Shown piece by piece: positions 58,641-64,000 of a DNA stretch of 64,000 nucleotides. Positions within the stretch are counted from its first letter, which is position 1; each line of letters begins with the position of its first letter. The DNA comes from JACDBZ01 sp038233215 (GTDB taxonomy: Bacteria > Chloroflexota > Limnocylindria > QHBO01): assembly GCA_038233215.1 (NCBI GenBank), contig JBBSML010000004.1, positions 59,174 to 123,173 of the forward strand, read 5' to 3'. Below the pieces are notes generated by a model. That model had not been told where the DNA came from. It searched no databases and was given only the letters and a program-made list of their open reading frames with translations. The position numbers and the translations under genes are program-made.

Positions 58641-61600
58641 GTGATCTGCGGTACTTGCGGCAGCCAGAATGACGTTGGACGCAAGTTCTGCGTCGAATGC
58701 GGCACGCCCATGGCAACCGCATGCCCAAGCTGCAGCACGGCGAACCCCGGCGGCGGCAAGTTCTGTGGCGAGTGTGGCGTCGCGCTCAACAGGACGCAGA
58801 CGGACGCGCCGGCAGCGTCGACCGCGGCGCAACCAGTAACTGCCCAGGTCGCCGAACGACGGCTGGTCAGCGTCCTCTTTGCGGACCTCGTTGGCTTCAC
58901 GACCATATCCGAGGGTCGCGACGCCGAGGACGTACGCGAGCTCCTCGACAGCTACTTCGGACTGAGCCGAGAGATTGTCGGGCGCTACGGCGGCACGATC
59001 GAAAAGTTCATCGGGGATGCCGTCATGGCCGTCTGGGGCACCCCGATCGCGCAGGAGGACGATGCCGAGCGGGCGGTTCGCGCCGGGCTCGACCTCGTCG
59101 ACGCGGTCCGGCGCCTCGGCGACGGCGTGGACGCCCCCAACGTTGCGCTGCGCGCCGGCGTGCTGACCGGCGAAGCGGCGGTCACCCTTGGCGCCAGCGA
59201 CATGGGCATGGTTGCCGGAGACCTGGTGAACACCGCGTCGCGGCTCCAGTCGGTGGCGGAAGCGGGAACCGTGCTGGTCGGCGACTCCACGCGGCGGGCA
59301 TCGGGAGAGGCCATCGCGTACGAGCCCGTCGCGGACCAGGTGCTCAAAGGCAAGGAGTTGCCGGTCGCCGCCTGGCGCGCGCTCCGCGTCGTCGCTAAGC
59401 GCGGTGGGGCCGGACGCAGCGAGCAGCTCGAGGCGCCCTTCGTCGGTCGCAGCGCCGAGCTTCAGCTTATCAAGGACTTCTATCACGGCACGGCGCGCGA
59501 GCGCGGGGTCCGGCTCGTCAGCGTCATCGGCCAGGGCGGCATCGGCAAGACTCGCCTCGCGTGGGAGTTCCTCAAGTACATCGACGGCGTAACCGAGCTC
59601 GCGTACTGGCACCAGGGGCGCTCGCCGTCCTACGGCGACGGGATCGTGTTCTGGGCCCTGGGCGAGATGGTGCGCATGCGCCTAGGCATCGGCGAAGGAG
59701 CCGACGAGGAAGCGACCCGCGAGGCCCTCACGGCCAGCCTGGCTGAGTTCGTGCCCGACGAGGAGGAGCAGCGGACCCTGGAGGGTCCGCTGCTCCAGCT
59801 CCTCGGTTTCGACAGCGGCTCCGGGGCAGGGCGCGACGAGCTGTTCCCGGCGTGGCGCCTGTACTTCGAGCGCATCGCGGAGCAGGCGCCCGTGGTCCTG
59901 GTCTTCGAGGATCTGCAGTGGGCCGATGAAGGGCTCATAGACTTCATCGAGGATCTGCTGGCCTGGTCGCGCGGAAAGCCGATCTACGTCATCACCCTGG
60001 CCCGTCCCGAGCTCCTCGATCGGCGCCCGACCTGGGGCGCCGGCCAGCGGGGCTTCACGTCGCTCGGCCTCGAACGGCTGACCGATGCCGAGATGCTGGA
60101 GCTGCTGGGCGGCTCGTGCCGGGCCTGCCGGAGTCCGCAGCGCGGACGATCGTTGAACGCGCCGAGGGGATCCCGCTCTACGCGATCGAAACCGTGCGCA
60201 TGCTCCTCAACGACGGCCGCCTGAAACTGATGGATGGCAGCTATCAGCCGGTCGGCGACCTCTCCACGCTGGCCGTGCCGGAGACGCTCCACGCGCTCAT
60301 CGCCGCGCGCCTGGATGGGCTCGATCTGGCGGAGCGCGACCTGCTCCAGGACGCATCGGTCATCGGGTTCTCGTTCGCAGCCGATATGCTTGCTGCCGTA
60401 TCAGGGCTACCGGTAGACGATGTCGAGCGACGCCTGCGCCACCTCGCTCGCCGAGAGCTGATCGCGCTCGACGATGACCCGCGGTCGCCGGAGCGCGGCC
60501 AGTATCGGTTCCTGCAGGGCCTGATCAAGGAGGTCGCGTACAGGACGCTGGCGAAGCGCGACCGTCGTGCGCGCCACCTGGCCGCCGCCCGACACTTCGA
60601 GGTGCTGGGCGACGACGAGCTGGCCGGTGTCCTCGCGCAGCACTACGTCGAGGCGTATCGTGCCCAGCCCGGCGGTGACGAGGGGGCCGCCGTGGCGGCG
60701 CAGGCCCGCGTGGCCCTCCGTGGCGCGGCGGCCCGCGCGAGCGCGCTCGCGTCGCCCGCACACGCCCTCACCTACGTGGAGTTGGCCCTCGAGGTCACCA
60801 CCGACCCGACCGAGGAGCTCAGCCTTCGCCGGGAAGCGGGGGGCTTCGCGGCGGACTCGGGCAAGATGGAAGCGTCAATCCCTCATCTCGAACGCGCGAT
60901 CGATCTCGCGACCCAACTGGGAGACACCGTCGCCCGGCGCCGCGCAGTCGGGCACCTCGGCAACGTCCTGATCGAGGGCCACCAGGAGCGCGCCCTCGAG
61001 CTGCTCACCGATGCGATGGCCGAGCCGGGCCTGACGCCGAATGACGAGGGCTACGTCGAGATCGCGGAGTCGCTCGCCAAGCTGAGTATGCGCATGTCAC
61101 GCTTCAACGAGGCGGTAGCGATCGCCGAGCGAGCCCTTCCTGCTGCGGAGGCGCGTGGCCTCACCGTATTGACCACCGAGTTGCTCACGACCCGCGCCGT
61201 CTCGCTCTCGAACATCGGGCGCCCGATCGAGTCCGTCGCCTCGCTCATGGGCGTGATCGCGCTCGCCGACCGCCACGACCTCCATGATCCGCAGCTGCGG
61301 GCGATGATCAACCTGGGGTATGCGCTCGAGCCGGACGACCCGGAAACGGCATATCGAGTCTCACGCGACGGGGCGGCCAGGGCTCGCCAATGGGGCCAGA
61401 AGTTCGGCCTGCGCTACCTGCTCGGCAATGCGGCCGACACCGCGGTTCAGGTCGGCGACTGGGAGTGGGCGCTTGGCGAGGCTCGGGATCCGATCTGGGA
61501 CGACGCCGAGCCCGCCGAGCGCATCTGGTTGGGGGCGATCGAGGTCCAGATCCTGGCAGCGCGTGGCGAGCCGGTGGCAGAGCTGACGGCCGAGCTCGAG

Positions 61601-62170
61601 GGGATCGCTGCCCGGTTCGACGACCCCCAATATCGCGGAGTCGTGGAATACGTCGCCTGGATGGCGATGATGGCGTCAGGCCGGTATGGTGAGGTCGTCG
61701 AACGAGGCCGGGCATCACTGACATGGGGCGGTCAGGGCGCCATCGACGGCGCCCCCCCAATCGTGTCTCGGTCAGCCCTGCGCCTGCGTGATGCGGATGC
61801 GATTCGTGAGATGCTGGCGGTATACGCCGGAGCCCGCAGGGGTCGCCGGACGACCGCCCTCCGCACGGCGATGGAGGGTGCGCTGGCCGCACTCGATGGC
61901 CGCCGCGGGGACGCCCGGGCTCAGTACCTTGAGTCGCTCCGGATGTGCCGCGAGATGAATATCTCCTGGGTGGTGGCCAATACCAGCCTGGACGCGATCG
62001 TCGCCGATGCGCTGGAGCCCGCCGAGCGGCAACGCGTCGCCGATGAGGCTCGCGCCATCTTCGAGCGGCTCGGTGCGCAGCCCTACCTCGCTCAGCTGGA
62101 TACGGCAATCGCCGGCCCACACGCAAGTGAAGCTCGGACGCCAGACCAAGTTGCCTCCCACCGGGGCTAA
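58641..62170 (+). pseudogene. class III adenylate/guanylate cyclase - AAA ATPase - TPR protein, split by one-base loss
   Basis: One gene of about 1,175 residues in two frames. Part 1 starts at GTG 58641. Two zinc ribbons come first (CGTCGSQND with FCVECG; CPSCSTANP with FCGECG). A class III cyclase domain follows (about 70-250), with metal Asps in LFADLVGFTTISEG and FIGDAVMAVWG. An AAA ATPase is next, with P-loop GQGGIGKTRLAWEF and Walker B VVLVFEDLQWAD. At about 60113 the frame is lost. One extra C there restores LGGLVPGLPESAARTIVERAEG, and part 2 continues with the rest of the ATPase and a long TPR region to 62170. AGGAG lies nine bases before the start. The gene may be functional if the base is a sequencing miss. 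Confidence 0.88.
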
Positions 62171-62288
62171 CCTCGGGTCCTACTCCGGTGGGACTGCGAG
62201 ATCGCCGTGGTCATGTGTGCCGAGGTGACGAGAACCGCGGCATCACGATCGGCGGACCTGATGGGACATGCAAGAGAGTGGAGGTTGT

Positions 62289-62768
62289 ATGCCGGCCGGT
62301 AGCAGAGCCATCGAACAGCTCAAGCAGGACTGGATCAGCGGAAGGGATCGGGCCCTCGATCGCCGAGACCGATCAAGCGCCAGCGTCGCGCTGACGTTCG
62401 TGCATGGCGTGCCAGGCATGGCGCCCGACGAAGAGAATCATCAATGCTGGGACCTCGACCTCCACTGGTCCGCGGATGACCAGCACGCGACCTTTCGCCT
62501 GGATATCGCCGACCTGGAGGAGTTATCTCCGGCCTCGTCGAGTCCGATCATCGGCTTCGTTTCATGGCTCGCCTCCTCCGATGTGATCATCGCGTACCAC
62601 GATGCCGAACTGGAACGGCACGGTTGGGCGCACTTCGTCGAGATCATGGTCCCGGACGCCGACGACGAGCCGCCGATCGACGCCTGGCTGCCGCTGGCTC
62701 GCGCGATCGTCGACGCGACGATGGAGACCGGACAACCGGCTGAGCACGCTGATTACAGTAACGAGTGA
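62289..62768 (+). CDS. hypothetical protein
   Basis: About 159 residues, soluble, acidic C-terminus. Segments include ASVALTFVHGVPGMAPDEENHQCWDLDLHWSADDQHATFRLDIADLEELSP and IIGFVSWLASSDVIIAYHDAELERHGWAHFVEIMV. I recognise no family. ATG 62289 is preceded by GGAGG at four to five bases; ATG 62268 is seven codons upstream without such a site. It follows the cyclase gene by 118 bases on the same strand. Confidence 0.68.
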   Translation: MPAGSRAIEQLKQDWISGRDRALDRRDRSSASVALTFVHGVPGMAPDEENHQCWDLDLHWSADDQHATFRLDIADLEELSPASSSPIIGFVSWLASSDVIIAYHDAELERHGWAHFVEIMVPDADDEPPIDAWLPLARAIVDATMETGQPAEHADYSNE

Positions 62769-63010
62769 CTCCACGCCACCGCGGGGTTGGACGGAGCGAG
62801 CCGATCAGGAGCGCGAGGTCGTCGCAGATTATGCGAGCTCCAAGCCATCGCGAGTGATGCGGAAGCGCTCTGGATGCCTTCGCGCCCTGGCGAGAACCTG
62901 TTGGTAGTTGATCGAGCGGCCGTCACCACGCGGGTGGCTCGAAGGTGCGCCACGCTGCTGTGGGAGGCCTCGACAATGGATAACCGACAAGACCATTGCG
63001 GCGGAGGACA

Positions 63011-63306
63011 CTAGCTGCGCAGCTCGTCGCGGAGAGCGCCCAGGATCTCGAGCTCGACGCGGTCCTTGGGACGACCGGCCGCCCGCTTCATGCGAATGAG
63101 GTCATCGATCGACGCGATTCGCACGACGAGTCCGTCATCCAGCTCAGCTTCGTCCGCGTTCGCGTCGAGCTCCGCGAATCCCGAGACACCCGCCGGCGTT
63201 GCAAGCCATGAGCCTTCGCCGCCAGACCGCCGATGAGAACGAACCGCACGCCGTGCGCCTGGAGCCTGCTGAGGATGTGGACCGGGTCGAAGCGGCGCCT
63301 GTTCAC
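63011..63306 (-). pseudogene. nucleotidyltransferase-type toxin remnant with internal deletion
   Basis: The N-terminal part (from ATG 63306) reads RFDPVHILSRLQAHGVRFVLIGGLAAKAHGLQ, the opening of a minimal nucleotidyltransferase, then leaves frame. The C-terminal part in another frame reads TPAGVSGFAELDANADEAELDDGLVVRIASIDDLIRMKRAAGRPKDRVELEILGALRDEL, the usual end of such proteins. In intact members 60-80 residues, including the DxD metal site, lie between these parts. The central catalytic segment is gone, so the protein should be inactive. ATG 63306 overlaps the XRE antitoxin stop by four bases, as in toxin-antitoxin pairs. Confidence 0.75.
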
Positions 63307-63608
63307 CGGCGCACGCGGATCGCCGGCATGGCACGCCCTTCCTCCACCGCGAGGCGGATCCGCTGGGCGGATGTCATTGCCAGGCGATCTCGGATGAGTG
63401 AGCGGTCGACGCCGTCACCCAGGCGGGGCTCGACCACCAACTCGTGCCCGCTCGCGTGCAGCAACCGCACAAGCGTATCGGTACGAGGGCTGACCAATCC
63501 AGCCTCGATCCGCCCGACCGTGGCCTGCGGGACGCCCGCAGCCGCGGCCAAGTCGCGTTGCGTCATCCGCGCCCGTCGGCGTGCTGCGCGAAGCATCTCT
63601 CCGATCAT
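63303..63608 (-). CDS. XRE-family antitoxin-like regulator
   Basis: A 101-residue helix-turn-helix protein: IGEMLRAARRRARMTQRDLAAAAGVPQATVGRIEAGLVSPRTDTLVRLLHASGHELVV. A C-terminal segment, DRSLIRDRLAMTSAQRIRLAVEEGRAM, is typical of antitoxins paired with minimal nucleotidyltransferases. It is intact while its partner is decayed. ATG 63608 follows TATCAT by six bases, and a perfect 8-bp inverted repeat (63616-63635) covers that -10 element, so autorepression is likely. Confidence 0.85.
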   Translation of the reverse strand: MIGEMLRAARRRARMTQRDLAAAAGVPQATVGRIEAGLVSPRTDTLVRLLHASGHELVVEPRLGDGVDRSLIRDRLAMTSAQRIRLAVEEGRAMPAIRVRR

Positions 63609-63614
63609 CGCCCC

Positions 63615-63635
63615 ATGATAGCACCTATGCTATCA
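63615..63635 (-). promoter_or_regulatory. operator/-10 element of the XRE antitoxin gene
   Basis: TGATAGCA (63616-63623), four bases, TGCTATCA (63628-63635): a perfect inverted repeat. It overlaps the minus-strand -10 hexamer TATCAT (63615-63620), which ends six bases before ATG 63608. Confidence 0.65.
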
Positions 63636-63722
63636 AATCGTGGCCGCACTCCGCGAAATACCCCAGCAAGCCCTCCCGAGCTTCGACGAAGCTGCGGTCC
63701 CGGTCGCCGAGCCGACGTCCGC

Positions 63723-63750
63723 TTGACACTCGTACGTGACAACGTACAGT
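63723..63750 (+). promoter_or_regulatory. promoter and operator of the Phd/YefM-type antitoxin gene
   Basis: TTGACA (63723-63728), 16-base spacer, TACAGT (63745-63750), then eight bases to ATG 63759. GTACGT (63732-63737) and ACGTAC (63742-63747) form an inverted repeat across the spacer and -10 element, as expected for antitoxin autoregulation. Confidence 0.65.
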
Positions 63751-63758
63751 TAACCATC

Positions 63759-64000
63759 ATGAAGACCGTACCGATAACCGAGCTCCGTCAGCGAGTTGCG
63801 GACGTCATTGAAGCAGCCGGGGCCAGCGACGAGCCTACCGTCATCCTTCAGCGTTCGCACAAGGCCGCGTACATCGTCAGCCCGGAACGGTTCGAGCACG
63901 ACCAGGAAGAGCTGCGGACGCTGCGTCGTGCGCTCTTTCTGACAGAAGTGCGCGAAGCTGAGGCCGAGTACGCCTCCGGCGGCGCACGCGAATTCTCCGA
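63759..64000 (+). CDS. Phd/YefM-type antitoxin, cut by window end
   Basis: 80 codons visible. MKTVPITELRQRVADVIEAAG is the Phd/YefM N-terminal DNA-binding opening, followed by PTVILQRSHKAAYIVSPERFEH, which matches the family strand-loop. The C-terminus is helical and acidic (LRTLRRALFLTEVREAEAEYAS) and would bind a toxin, probably RelE- or Doc/PIN-like. The stop codon and any toxin gene lie beyond 64000. It sits 120 bases from the divergent XRE antitoxin locus. Confidence 0.85.
   Translation, partial: MKTVPITELRQRVADVIEAAGASDEPTVILQRSHKAAYIVSPERFEHDQEELRTLRRALFLTEVREAEAEYASGGAREFS

Noticed and set aside
62769..63010. Minus-strand fragment ending FRITRDGLELA
   Set aside because: Too short and without a convincing start; it may be a gene remnant but cannot be assigned.

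Overview
The window is 64 kb of GC-rich, gene-dense bacterial chromosome with short intergenic gaps and many overlapping stop/start codons. I saw no rRNA, tRNA, CRISPR array, insertion sequence or prophage. The gene set (EF-G2-type GTPase, small glycine-rich zinc-ribbon protein, DUF3090 protein, a complete urate-to-allantoate pathway, phenylacetyl-CoA epoxidase subunits, PE-LIG-POL LigD) and the style of the non-coding DNA suggest an uncultured Chloroflexota bacterium, perhaps of the Limnocylindria/Ellin6529 type. That placement is inference, not a marker-gene result.

Layout. 1-7 kb: 5'-truncated malate synthase, a secreted GH43 enzyme, a frameshifted GNAT, an LLM-class oxidoreductase, a VOC protein, a broken DinB gene and a zinc-ribbon protein. 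7-12 kb: META-domain lipoprotein, then a divergent purine-catabolism block with allantoinase and a DUF3830 protein on the minus strand and HIU hydrolase, OHCU decarboxylase and urate oxidase on the plus strand. 12-16 kb: ruvC-ruvA-CoA-binding operon, ArsR-type regulator, YebC. 17-24 kb: EF-G2, an ANT(6)-like nucleotidyltransferase, tyrS and a class A PBP with a TPSP-repeat tail. 24-35 kb (minus): cvpA-MPG-mutS2, pheST, infC-rpmI-rplT, VOC, thrS. 35-39 kb: paaABCD, a broken DUF2255 gene and a DUF2171 protein. 39-48 kb: SGNH hydrolase, PilZ-containing glycosyltransferase, Mo-cofactor oxidoreductase, threonine aldolase, msrB, small membrane proteins, DUF3090. 48-56 kb: XRE-TPR regulator with a divergent 41-codon peptide gene, nfuA, ligD, pdxH, a ribokinase-type kinase, hemerythrin. 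56-64 kb: a less GC-rich transporter segment abutting a truncated secreted-protein remnant, a cyclase/AAA/TPR gene split by a single-base shift, and two toxin-antitoxin-like loci, one with a decayed toxin and one cut by the window end.

Themes. The purine block takes urate to allantoate. If the organism degrades allantoate further to glyoxylate, the nearby malate synthase could use it. In about nineteen genes a TAnnnT hexamer sits 6-9 bases before the start codon with no Shine-Dalgarno sequence, which suggests leaderless transcription is common; I used this to choose several starts. At least three genes appear to start at CTG. Six genes are broken, and three of these contain a single-base loss in a short G/C run, which may be sequence error or real decay.

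The candidate for an undescribed system is at 48.8-50.4 kb. An XRE-TPR regulator has the domain layout of peptide-sensing RRNPP regulators. It faces a short gene encoding a signal-peptide-like pro-peptide, with a strong ribosome-binding site, its own hairpin terminator, and an 8-bp inverted repeat between the two genes.
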